DNA of 64,000 bases, taken from positions 1-64,000 of the forward strand of contig DATIPQ010000116.1 in NCBI GenBank assembly GCA_035471785.1, written 5' to 3'. The DNA is from Acidobacteriota bacterium (lineage in GTDB: Bacteria > Acidobacteriota > UBA6911 > RPQK01 > DATIPO01). The position numbers were made by a program, and so were the translations under genes. The notes under the pieces were generated by a model. It saw only the letters and a program-made list of their open reading frames with translations, searched no databases and was not told where the DNA came from. Shown here one piece after another: positions 40,384 to 47,915 of this stretch (position 1 is its first letter; the number at the start of each line of letters is the position of its first letter).

Positions 40384-40790
40384 CGCGCATTTGCTTGGAT
40401 TCCAACGTGCTGGTCGCTGCCTTCGTTGCTCGGGGCCTCTGCGCTGACCTGCTGAGACTTGTGCTTTCCGAATACGAGTTGGTTGTTCCTGAGAGGGTTG
40501 CGCAAGAGGTCCGCCGAGTCCTGACCGAGAAGCTAAGGGCGAGTCCAGAGGCGCTCTCCGCGGTTGAGGCCGTCTTTGAGCGGTGCGACATCGTTCCGCG
40601 GGGCGATGCGCCTTCTCCGATCGCGGTGCGGGATCCGGACGACGAAAGGGTCTTGGCCGATGCCATTTCGGCTGGTGCGGAGGTCCTCGTGAGCGGGGAC
40701 CAGGATCTCTTGTGTGTAGCCGAAGCGTCGCCGATCCGCATCCTCTCGCCCAGGGCCTTTATGATCCTTGCCCGCGGCGGTACACTCTAG
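40380..40790 (+). CDS. PIN-domain toxin (VapC-like)
   Basis: The 136-residue protein is a PIN-fold ribonuclease of the 'putative toxin, PIN family' group. The acidic active-site residues are present: Asp in 'ICLDSNVLVAAF', Glu in 'VVPERVAQEVRRVL', and Asp residues in 'DPDDERVLADAI' and 'VSGDQDLL'. It starts with GTG overlapping the antitoxin stop. Its own stop codon TAG is formed by the first bases (CTAG) of a MITE-like element, so the element inserted exactly at the 3' end. The neutral toxicity of the pair is untested. Confidence 0.9.
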   Translation: MTRICLDSNVLVAAFVARGLCADLLRLVLSEYELVVPERVAQEVRRVLTEKLRASPEALSAVEAVFERCDIVPRGDAPSPIAVRDPDDERVLADAISAGAEVLVSGDQDLLCVAEASPIRILSPRAFMILARGGTL

Positions 40791-41099
40791 TGCGGTGCGT
40801 CAGAAGTTTTGAGCCACCCTGTGGCGTTATCCCACGCTTTCAGCGTTCAGACCTTTGCCGTCTGAAACCCAGGGTGGCGCCGCCGTCTCGCTAACGCTCG
40901 CCGGGGCTGACCCTGGGCTGACGAATCGCTCGCCTTCAGCGAGCCCGGACTTGACTTCTAACACAGTCGCTTGGGCTGGCGAATCGCTCGCCTTCAGCGA
41001 GCCCGGACTTGACTTCTAACACGCTGGGCCGGCGAATCTGTCCCTGTCAGGGACAAAAAACGGCGGCCCCGGCTCAGAACTTATGACCGGCGGCACTAG
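40787..41099 (+). mobile_element. CTAG-ended MITE-like element, copy A
   Basis: The 313-base segment starts and ends with CTAG. Its terminal 29 bases are imperfect inverted repeats (about 23 of 29 pairs: CTAGTGC...TTTTGAGCC and GGCTCAGAACTT...GCACTAG). Inside is a train of small hairpins: TTCAGAC/GTCTGAA, GCTCGC/GCGAGC and TGTCCC/GGGACA. No ORF is encoded. Compared with copy C it carries one extra 54-base module around GAATCGCTCGCCTTCAGCGA, present twice. It forms the stop codon of the PIN toxin gene. Confidence 0.8.
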
Positions 41100-41255
41100 C
41101 AGCCGCGTAATTGCTTCCCGGGGCCGCGCGCACACGCAGGCCGTGGACCGCTTCCAGGAGGACATAGTGCGACCCCTTCGGTCTTCCATCAGTAGCGTTC
41201 CGGACACCAGGATCTTTCCAAAGGTTTTGCTGCAAGTCGAGACGAGGAGTCCTTG
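41100..41255. other. Intergenic remnant, no gene seen
   Basis: The 156 bases between the MITE-like element and the ADOP gene contain no supported ORF, repeat or terminator. The sequence has a different texture from coding DNA and may be a leftover of the same insertion events. Confidence 0.4.
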
Positions 41256-44018
41256 CTAATCCGCGCGCAGGGTGGTGAGGGGATTGATGCGGGAGGCCCG
41301 GTGGGCGGGGAGGGAGGCGGCCAGGAGGGCGACGGCGAGGAGGAGCAGGGGGACGCCTAGCCAGGTGAGGAAGTCGTGGGCCGGGGGGCCGAAGAGGTGG
41401 GTGCGCAGGTAGAGGGCGGCCAGAATGGCGGCGGGGAGGCCGAGGAGGAGGCCCAGGGCGGTCTGGCGGGCAGCCGAGAAGAGGACGGCCCGCTGGATGC
41501 GTCCGCGTCCGGCGCCCAGGGCCATGCGCACGCCGATTTCGCGTCGGCGCTGCGAAACCAGGTAAGACTCCACGCCGTAGAGTCCGACGGCAGCCAGGGT
41601 CAGGGCCAACACGGCAAAGAGGGTCACGGCGGCGGCCGAAGTTCGGTATTGGGCGGTTTCGTTGTCGACCACCTCCTGCAAGGTCGAAACCTGCTGCAGG
41701 GCCAGCGACGGGTCCACTTCAAGCACGCGGCGGCGCAGGTCTTGGACCAGTTGTGCCGAGAGCGGGCCCGTGTGCAGCAGCAGGCTGAAAGAGGGCTGGT
41801 AGCGCTGCGACAAAGGCCAGTAGACCTGATGTTGAGTTTCGCCTTGCAGGCTGTAGTAGCGGGCGTTACGGGCCACCCCGACGACGGTGGCGGGAGGTTC
41901 GTTGCGCTCGTAGTAGAGGCTCTGCCCCAGGGCCTCAGCGTCCGGCCATACGTGCTTGGCGAAAGCTTCGTTGACGATCACGACCGCCGGGCTCTCAGGA
42001 GTGTCGCGGGCGGTGAAAGAGCGTCCCCTTACCGCGATGCCCATCGTCTCGAAGTATCGGTACGCCACTGCGTTGGTGCCGGGGGCCATGGGGTCGGCTG
42101 AGAGCTTCCCGCTGTTCCCCGGTGATTCTTGGCGGCGCGGATCCTGGGGCACCACGTCCTCGGTCCATACGCCTCTGAAGGGCACCATCACGGTGGCCGT
42201 GGCCGCTTTGACGGCGGGATGCCGATTGAGCCGTTCCAAGACTTGATCGACGAAGGCGCGGCCCTGCTGCGGACTGTAGCCGTGAAAGCGCAGGTTGACC
42301 TGCAGCAGGAGGCGGTCGGCGCTCTCGAATCCCAAATCGACGCTGCGGGCGGCGTAGAGAGAGCGCGCCAGCAGCACCGCCGAGCAGACCAGCACCAGCG
42401 AGAGCGCCACCTGAGCGACCACCAGTCCCTGGCGCAGGCGTCCTCGGCTGTCTAATCCCTGCTGTCCGCGCAGGGTGGAAAAGGGGTCCAGACGCGAGGT
42501 TTGCAGGGCCGGAGCCAATCCGGCGGCCAGTGCAGTGGCCGCGGCCAGCGCCATCGAGGCGCCCAGCACGGTCAAGCCAGGTCCGCTGAAGGACGGGATG
42601 GGGTAAGGCAGCAAGGTCCGGGTGAGGCCCGAAGCCAAATCGGCGATGAGGACGCCCAAAAGTCCTCCTCCCAAAGCCAGCAGCAGGCTTTCCGTGAGCG
42701 AGAGGCGCAGGACTCTCCAGCGCCCTGCTCCCAGAGCCAGGCGGATGCCCACATCGCGGGTGCGCGCGGAGGAGCGGGCCAGCAGCAGTACGGCAATGTT
42801 GACGCAGGCGATAAGCAGCAGCAGCCCCACGGCCGCGGCCATCAGGCGCGAAAGCGAGACGATCGAGTCGTGGGTGCCGGGGATGTAGCGGTAGGACTCG
42901 AACAGGCGCGCCCCCATCTCCTCGTTCCAATCGGGGTAGTTCTCGGCCAGATAAGCCGCCATGGCATCCAGGTTTGCCTGAGCCGCCTGGGCCGTGACGC
43001 CGTCCTTGAGGCGCCCGATCACGTTAAGCCAGTTCCAGGAATGATGGGGGACTCGCTGCAGCGTCCAATCGCCGCCTGCCGGAGCCAGAAGGGGTTGCAT
43101 CATGAGGGGAACCCACAGGTCGGGAGGGGGTTCCAGGGGACTGGCTCCTGCAAAGCCGGCAGGAGCCGCGCCTACTGCCGTGAAGGGATGTCCGTTGAGC
43201 GTCAATGAGGCCGGCAAGGCTTCGGGGCGTCCTCCCAACAAGCGCTGGAAGAGGCTGTGGGAAATGACCGCCACGGGATGCGTTCCCGGGGTCTGCCCCT
43301 CTTCAGGCAGGAACCAGCGCCCGGCCTGCGGACGCGCTCCCAGCACCTGAAAGTACTCTCGCGAGACCATCATCCCCTGAGCCGGAAAGAACTCATCCCC
43401 GAAGCCCACCGTCAGCGCCAGTCCCGAGGAATCGAATCCCGTCAGCGACTCAAAGGCCTCGCAGTGATCGCGGTAATGGGCGAAGTCGGGGTAGGAGAGA
43501 GACGTCCGCACCTCGCCTCGCTGGGTGCGTACGATCCGCACCAGCCGCTCCGGCTCGTGCAGGTGGGCCGGCGTTTTGAAGAAAAGCTCATGCACCACTG
43601 AAAAAACCGCCGCATTGGCTCCGATGCCCAGGGCCAGAGTGAGGATGGCGACGGCGGTGAATGCCGGAGTGCGCCCCAGGGCGCGCAGGGCATAGCGGAA
43701 GTCTTGGAAGATACGGCTCATGGCGGTGCTCTGCCTCCATGTGCTGCTGGACGGTCGAGATCGGGCGCCCAGCCTTTCCAGCAGCATCTGCGATTGGACG
43801 GCCACGGCCGTCAGCAAGAGGTCGAGGAGAAGGCGCGTCCACAATCGGAGGCTGCGGATCAAGGACGGAAGGGCGTTTCCGCCCGCGTTGCGGCTGGCGG
43901 CGTACTCGGCGCGGAAGACCTCCAGCAACTCCCTTTGGGCTTCCTGGCGGAAGCGCTTGGGGAGGATCTTGAGCAGCTTTCGATATCGCTTTTCGGCACT
44001 TACCATCCCACTTAACAT
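41256..44018 (-). CDS. ADOP-type duplicated MacB/FtsX permease
   Basis: The 920-residue protein belongs to the Acidobacterial duplicated orphan permease group. A cytoplasmic helical lead-in (about 1-100) precedes two MacB-like halves. The first has 'DFRYALRALGRTPAFTAVAI', a periplasmic domain and 'SSARTRDVGIRLALGAGRWR'; the second has the periplasmic region near 'RRVLEVDPSLALQQVSTLQE' and ends 'SQRRREIGVRMALGAGRGRI'. There is no adjacent ATPase, hence 'orphan'. It follows a PadR regulator by 22 bases, the usual pairing. The start is the ATG with GGAG six bases upstream; a further in-frame Met lies four codons later. Substrate unknown. Confidence 0.93.
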   Translation of the reverse strand: MLSGMVSAEKRYRKLLKILPKRFRQEAQRELLEVFRAEYAASRNAGGNALPSLIRSLRLWTRLLLDLLLTAVAVQSQMLLERLGARSRPSSSTWRQSTAMSRIFQDFRYALRALGRTPAFTAVAILTLALGIGANAAVFSVVHELFFKTPAHLHEPERLVRIVRTQRGEVRTSLSYPDFAHYRDHCEAFESLTGFDSSGLALTVGFGDEFFPAQGMMVSREYFQVLGARPQAGRWFLPEEGQTPGTHPVAVISHSLFQRLLGGRPEALPASLTLNGHPFTAVGAAPAGFAGASPLEPPPDLWVPLMMQPLLAPAGGDWTLQRVPHHSWNWLNVIGRLKDGVTAQAAQANLDAMAAYLAENYPDWNEEMGARLFESYRYIPGTHDSIVSLSRLMAAAVGLLLLIACVNIAVLLLARSSARTRDVGIRLALGAGRWRVLRLSLTESLLLALGGGLLGVLIADLASGLTRTLLPYPIPSFSGPGLTVLGASMALAAATALAAGLAPALQTSRLDPFSTLRGQQGLDSRGRLRQGLVVAQVALSLVLVCSAVLLARSLYAARSVDLGFESADRLLLQVNLRFHGYSPQQGRAFVDQVLERLNRHPAVKAATATVMVPFRGVWTEDVVPQDPRRQESPGNSGKLSADPMAPGTNAVAYRYFETMGIAVRGRSFTARDTPESPAVVIVNEAFAKHVWPDAEALGQSLYYERNEPPATVVGVARNARYYSLQGETQHQVYWPLSQRYQPSFSLLLHTGPLSAQLVQDLRRRVLEVDPSLALQQVSTLQEVVDNETAQYRTSAAAVTLFAVLALTLAAVGLYGVESYLVSQRRREIGVRMALGAGRGRIQRAVLFSAARQTALGLLLGLPAAILAALYLRTHLFGPPAHDFLTWLGVPLLLLAVALLAASLPAHRASRINPLTTLRAD

Positions 44019-44040
44019 ATGAGGCTCCAGCCGGCTCCTC

Positions 44041-44385
44041 CTAGGGCTGCAAGAGGCGCTCGACACGGGCTTGCTCGACCAAATCCGACATGCGGCGGGC
44101 CTCCTCTCGGGCGACCCGGCGGCCCAGGTCGGTGATGCCGTAGTACTGGCGCCGGGCATCCTTGCCCGAGGGAGAGGCGCAAGGCTCGATCAGGCCTTGT
44201 TCCCGCAACTCCTTGAGGGTGCGGTAAAGGGTCCCCGGGCCGACGATGGCGCGGTGACTGAGCCGCTCATTGGCGTCCTGCATGATGGCATAGCCGTGCC
44301 GTTCGCCCTGGCCCAGCCCCAGCAGAATGGCGAATATCAGGGGCCGCAGGGGAAGGAACTCTTCAACCGATTTGTCCGACGACAT
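44041..44385 (-). CDS. PadR-family transcriptional regulator
   Basis: The 114-residue protein is a small PadR winged helix: 'LRPLIFAILLGLGQGERHGY', 'AIVGPGTLYRTLKELREQGL' and 'ARRQYYGITDLGRRVAREEA'. It leads a two-gene operon with the ADOP permease, which it presumably represses. Its promoter on the minus strand is nearly ideal and a palindrome overlaps the -35 box. A GGAGG site precedes the ATG. Confidence 0.93.
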   Translation of the reverse strand: MSSDKSVEEFLPLRPLIFAILLGLGQGERHGYAIMQDANERLSHRAIVGPGTLYRTLKELREQGLIEPCASPSGKDARRQYYGITDLGRRVAREEARRMSDLVEQARVERLLQP

Positions 44386-44421
44386 GGCTTGACCTGCCTC
44401 CTCGATTTGCCTTCATCATCG

Positions 44422-44450
44422 AATATATCCATCCACGAAGACAATGTCAA
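44422..44450 (-). promoter_or_regulatory. PadR-ADOP promoter
   Basis: On the minus strand TTGACA (44450-44445), a 17-base spacer and TATATT (44427-44422) form a near-consensus sigma-70 promoter for the padR-ADOP operon. Confidence 0.8.
44440..44448. promoter_or_regulatory. Candidate PadR operator half-site palindrome
   Basis: GACAATGTC is a perfect nine-base palindrome (odd centre) that overlaps the -35 box of the padR promoter. Its position suits autorepression; the sequence resembles the ATGT/ACAT half-sites of PadR operators only partly. Confidence 0.4.
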
Positions 44451-44544
44451 CACTCGAAGCGCCGCTTTCGGCTTCCCGAAACCAGAGAGCGGGACGAGCG
44501 TGTATATTGTCATCTCCCCCAACCGAGGAAGGAGTTTTCGGCGC

Positions 44545-46020
44545 ATGAGAAACGACGGGAGCAGGACTCATAGGTTCGTGTTTGCAGGTGTGGTCTCAAG
44601 GACCGCCGTGGCTGGACTTGGGCTGATCGCGCTGACCGCGGCGCTTTGGGCGGCCGGTGAGGACGACGAGGCGTGGCCGCAGTTCCGAGGGCCGGAAGGG
44701 AATGGGCTGGCGGTGACCGAGAGCGAGTCGCTGCCCTCGGATTGGAACAAGGAAGAGAACGTGCTCTGGGACGTCGAGGTGCCGGGACGCGGTTGGTCTT
44801 CTCCCATCGTCTGGGGCGAGCGGATTTTTCTCACCTCGGCCATCAGCGAGGGCGACTTCAAAGAGCCTTCTCCGGGCATCTACGGAAACGACTACATTGC
44901 CGAACTGAGGGCCCAGGGTCTGCCCATGGAAGAGATCCTGCGGCGAGTCCGCGAGCGCGACAACGAGATTCCGGAGGAATCCAAGAAGGTGCAGTGGATG
45001 CTCTACTGCCTGGACGCCTCCGACGGCAGCAGGCTGTGGAGCAAGCAGGTTCACGAGGGACTCCCCCAGGGCGGACGCCACCGCAAGAACACCTACGCCT
45101 CCGAGACCCCGGTCACCGACGGCGAACGCGTCTACGTCTACTTCGGCAACGTGGGGTTGTGGGCCTACAGTCTGGAAGGCGAGAAGCTGTGGGAGGTCCA
45201 TTGGGAACCCGGGCAGATCTACCTCGACTTCGGCACTTCGGCATCGCCGGTGCTGCACGACGGCAGGGTCTACATTCTCCACGACACCCAGGACGGGGGA
45301 TTCCTGGCGGCGGTGGAGGCCGAGACCGGCAAGGTGGCCTGGCAGGTCGAACGCACGATCGAGCATCCCATGATCCGCTCGGGATGGTCGACGCCTTTCA
45401 TCTGGGAGAACAGCCGGCGCACCGAGATCGTGACGCTGGGGACGCAGGTGATCATCAGCTACGACCTGAAGGGCAATGAACTGTGGCGCATGAAAGGCAG
45501 CAGCGTGGTGGCCGCGCCCACCCCCATCGCCGACGGCGACCTGCTCTTCGTGGGCTCGGGTTCGCCCAGCGAGAACATCCGTCCGCTCTTCGCCATCCGG
45601 GCCGGGGCCTCGGGCGACATCACGCTCCAGGGTGAAGAGACCAGCAGCGAGTTCGTGGCCTGGGCCGACCCCCGCGGCGGATCCTACATCACCTCGCCCA
45701 TCGCCTATAAGGGACGCGTCTTCGTCCTTTACGACAAGGGATTCTTCGCCGCCTACGACCAGAAGAGCGGAGAGCAGATCTACAAGGCCCGCATCGGACG
45801 CGGAGGCAACACCTTCTCGGCTTCCCCCTGGGCTTACGACGGCAAGATCTTTTGCCTCAGCGAGGGAGGGAAAACTTTCGTCATCGATGCCGCAGCCGAT
45901 GAGTTCAGCATCCTGAAAGAGAATGACCTGGAAGAAATGAGCCTGGCGACTCCTGCCATTGCTCACGAGAGTCTCTTTTTGCGGACCAACAAGCGGCTTT
46001 ACCGCTTGAGGGACCAGTAG
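44545..46020 (+). CDS. Secreted PQQ-type beta-propeller protein (BamB-like)
   Basis: The 491-residue protein has a signal segment (about 10-32, 'FAGVVSRTAVAGLGLIALTA'). It then carries a string of PQQ-like/WD-type blades: 'AWPQFRGPEGNGLAVTES', 'VLWDVEVPGRGWSSPIVWGE', 'YCLDASDGSRLWSKQV', 'AVEAETGKVAWQVERTIEHP' and 'NELWRMKGSSVVAAPTPIAD'. These 'pyrrolo-quinoline quinone' propellers are common in Acidobacteriota and Planctomycetota, often without a cofactor; BamB is the best-known relative. The ATG has GGAAGGAG upstream. It is divergent from the padR promoter. Confidence 0.88.
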   Translation: MRNDGSRTHRFVFAGVVSRTAVAGLGLIALTAALWAAGEDDEAWPQFRGPEGNGLAVTESESLPSDWNKEENVLWDVEVPGRGWSSPIVWGERIFLTSAISEGDFKEPSPGIYGNDYIAELRAQGLPMEEILRRVRERDNEIPEESKKVQWMLYCLDASDGSRLWSKQVHEGLPQGGRHRKNTYASETPVTDGERVYVYFGNVGLWAYSLEGEKLWEVHWEPGQIYLDFGTSASPVLHDGRVYILHDTQDGGFLAAVEAETGKVAWQVERTIEHPMIRSGWSTPFIWENSRRTEIVTLGTQVIISYDLKGNELWRMKGSSVVAAPTPIADGDLLFVGSGSPSENIRPLFAIRAGASGDITLQGEETSSEFVAWADPRGGSYITSPIAYKGRVFVLYDKGFFAAYDQKSGEQIYKARIGRGGNTFSASPWAYDGKIFCLSEGGKTFVIDAAADEFSILKENDLEEMSLATPAIAHESLFLRTNKRLYRLRDQ

Positions 46021-46093
46021 CGGGCTCTTCGCCTCCCCAGCACTGATGGGATCGCCGCAAGGATGCGCCTCCCCGTGTGCTGAGGGCGTGTCG

Positions 46094-46323
46094 ATAGTGC
46101 TGCCGGTCATAAGTTCTGAGCCAGGGCCTTGCCAAGTTCGAGGTGCGATATGCGAAGTTCGAAAGAACCCCGAAGGTGTGCAATTCGCCAGCCCAGGGCC
46201 AGCCCCGGCGAACGCAAGCGAGACGGCGGCGCCACCCTGGGTTCCAGACGGCAAAGGTGCGAACGCTGAAAAGCGTGGAATAACGCGACAGGGTGGCTCA
46301 AAGCTTCTGGCGCACTGCACTAG
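46094..46323 (-). mobile_element. CTAG-ended MITE-like element, copy B
   Basis: Reverse-orientation copy of about 230 bases. Read on the minus strand it starts CTAGTGCAGTGCGCCAGAAG and ends GACCGGCAGCACTA; the last CTAG has become ATAG. The first half (hairpins around CGTTCGCACC and CAGGGTGG) matches copies A and C well; the second half has a different middle. The intact CTAG end at 46320-46323 forms the stop codon of acpS on the minus strand. Confidence 0.75.
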
Positions 46324-46700
46324 TCCCGCCGTTCCAGGATGACGACGGCTACAGCGTTGTGTTCGGAGTGGGTGATGGTGACGTGAGCGGAGTTGGCGCC
46401 CGAGGCCTGGTAGATCTCCTTGGCTTTGCCGTGGAGGACGATTTGGGGCTTGCCGCGGTCGTCGGGAAGAGTTTCGACGTCGGTCCAGCGGATGCCCACG
46501 CTCCAGCCCGTCCCCAGCGCCTTGAGGACGGCTTCCTTGGCGGCGAAGCGTCCGGCGAAGTTCTGATTCTGGGTCTTGCGCTCGCCGCAGTAGCGGATCT
46601 CGTTCTCAGTGAAGACTTTTTCCCTGAGAGGAGCGCTGTTGGCCATAGCTTTGCGCATGCGCTCGACTTCAACGATGTCGACTCCGATTCCGATGATCAT
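46320..46700 (-). CDS. acpS: Holo-[acyl-carrier-protein] synthase
   Basis: The 126-residue protein transfers 4'-phosphopantetheine from CoA to the Ser of ACP (the acpP product encoded at 57.7 kb). Motifs: 'IIGIGVDIVEVERM' with the metal-binding Asp, 'FTENEIRYC', 'FAGRFAAKEAVLKALGTG' and 'VTITHSEHNAVAVVILE'. The stop codon TAG is part of the end of a MITE-like element, so the natural C terminus may have been altered by a few residues (ends ...ILERRD). It is divergent from pgeF with only about 32 bases between. Confidence 0.95.
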   Translation of the reverse strand: MIIGIGVDIVEVERMRKAMANSAPLREKVFTENEIRYCGERKTQNQNFAGRFAAKEAVLKALGTGWSVGIRWTDVETLPDDRGKPQIVLHGKAKEIYQASGANSAHVTITHSEHNAVAVVILERRD

Positions 46701-46732
46701 AGGCCGCAACCTGTGTGCTAATCTCGCCCCTG

Positions 46733-47464
46733 ATGTTCAGGCAGAGGGTCAGCCGAGGTGTTCCGTTTCACGTTTTCTCCGAGCTGGAGGCGATAGCCGG
46801 ACTGGTGCATGCGTTTTCCACCCGTCATAGCGACGCCCCTCATGAAGATGCAGAGCGCCCCGCCCGAGTCGCAGGTGAAAAGTCCTCCTTGTGGAAAGCG
46901 TTGGGGATCGAGGCTCCGGCGGGAGTCCGCTGCATTCACTCCGCCCGTATTGTAGAAGCCGCCGAGTGCCACCCGGGAAAGCGGGCCGATGGCATCCTGA
47001 CCGCTCCGGGACAGGTGGCCGCCGTCCGCACGGCGGACTGCCTGGGAGTGATCATCGTCGATCCGCGGAGGCGCCGTTGCGCGGTGCTGCACGCCGGCTG
47101 GCGGGGTACGCTGGGTCGCATCGCGGCTCGAGGAGCCGAGCGGCTCAGGCAGGCTACCGGCAGCCATCCCTCGGGATTCACGGCCGCCCTCGGCCCCTCC
47201 ATCAGGGCCTGCTGCTACGAAGTCGGCGGTGAAGTGCGTGAAGCCTTCGCCGGCCAGGGCCATCCGGTGGAGCGCATCTTCACGGGACGCCGCCTCGACC
47301 TGGTGGAATGCAACCGCCTGCAACTGCGCCAGGCGGGCGTCGGCACCATCCTGGACAGCCGGCAGTGCACGTCCTGCCGTCCCGACCTCTACTACTCCTG
47401 GCGCCGCAACCGCGATGCCAGCCGCCTGGTTACCGTGGCCGGTTTTCTTGAGGGTGGCGGGTAG
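46733..47464 (+). CDS. pgeF: YfiH/PgeF multicopper-oxidase-like (laccase-domain) protein
   Basis: The 243-residue protein belongs to the YfiH/PgeF family, zinc-dependent proteins described as purine nucleoside phosphorylase/adenosine deaminase and as a peptidoglycan editing factor. Key motifs are 'VAAVRTADCLGVIIVDP' and 'CAVLHAGWRGTLGRIAARG', holding the Cys and His metal ligands, and 'LGPSIRACCYEV'. The ATG is preferred over a GTG 18 bases upstream because a TAATCT box lies eight bases before it. A variant repeat follows the stop directly. Confidence 0.92.
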   Translation: MFRQRVSRGVPFHVFSELEAIAGLVHAFSTRHSDAPHEDAERPARVAGEKSSLWKALGIEAPAGVRCIHSARIVEAAECHPGKRADGILTAPGQVAAVRTADCLGVIIVDPRRRRCAVLHAGWRGTLGRIAARGAERLRQATGSHPSGFTAALGPSIRACCYEVGGEVREAFAGQGHPVERIFTGRRLDLVECNRLQLRQAGVGTILDSRQCTSCRPDLYYSWRRNRDASRLVTVAGFLEGGG

Positions 47465-47642
47465 CCTGGGACAACCGTTATTCCACCCTTTCAGGGTTTG
47501 TTTTTACGATGATTATAGACCCAGGGTTACGCCCTCGCTGCGCTTCGCTTGCAGCGGGCTTCACCCTGGGCTGACGAATCGCTCGCCTTCAGCGAGCCCG
47601 GACTGGGCTTTCAACATGTAGCCTTGCCTGCCCTTAGTAGCC
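47465..47642 (+). repeat. Variant module array related to the CTAG element
   Basis: Starting directly after the pgeF stop, this 178-base stretch contains its own hairpins (CACCCTTTCAGGGT-like, and GCTGCGCTTCGCTTGCAGC). It also holds the 41-base module around CTGACGAATCGCTCGCCTTC (about 47564-47604), which is shared exactly with copies A and C. It lacks the terminal inverted repeats, so it is either a degraded element or a separate family member. Confidence 0.6.
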
Positions 47643-47901
47643 CTAGTGCGGTGCATCAGAAGTTTTGAGCCACCCTGTCGCGTTATCCCACGCTTTCAGC
47701 GTTCAGACCTTTGCCGTCTGAAACCCAGGGTGGCGCCGCCGTCTCGCTAGCGCTCGCCGCGGCTGACCCTGGGCTGACGAATCGCTCGCCTTCAGCGAGC
47801 CCGGACTTGACTTCCAACACAGTCGCTGGGCTGGCGAATCTGTCCCTGTCAGGGACAAGAACGGAGGGCCCTGGCTCAGAACTTATGACCGGCAGCACTA
47901 G
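47643..47901 (+). mobile_element. CTAG-ended MITE-like element, copy C
   Basis: The 259-base segment has CTAG at both ends and the same inverted-repeat termini as copy A (left CTAGTGCGGTGC, right GGCAGCACTAG). It has the same internal hairpins and a single copy of the 41-base module. No ORF. It sits between pgeF and the 3' end of the S9 peptidase gene. Confidence 0.8.
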
Positions 47902-47915
47902 GCGGAGGAGGGGCG

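Noticed and set aside
44596-46320. Minus-strand open frame of 574 codons opposite the PQQ propeller gene
   Set aside because: Shadow of a clear secreted propeller; it also runs through a mobile-element copy.
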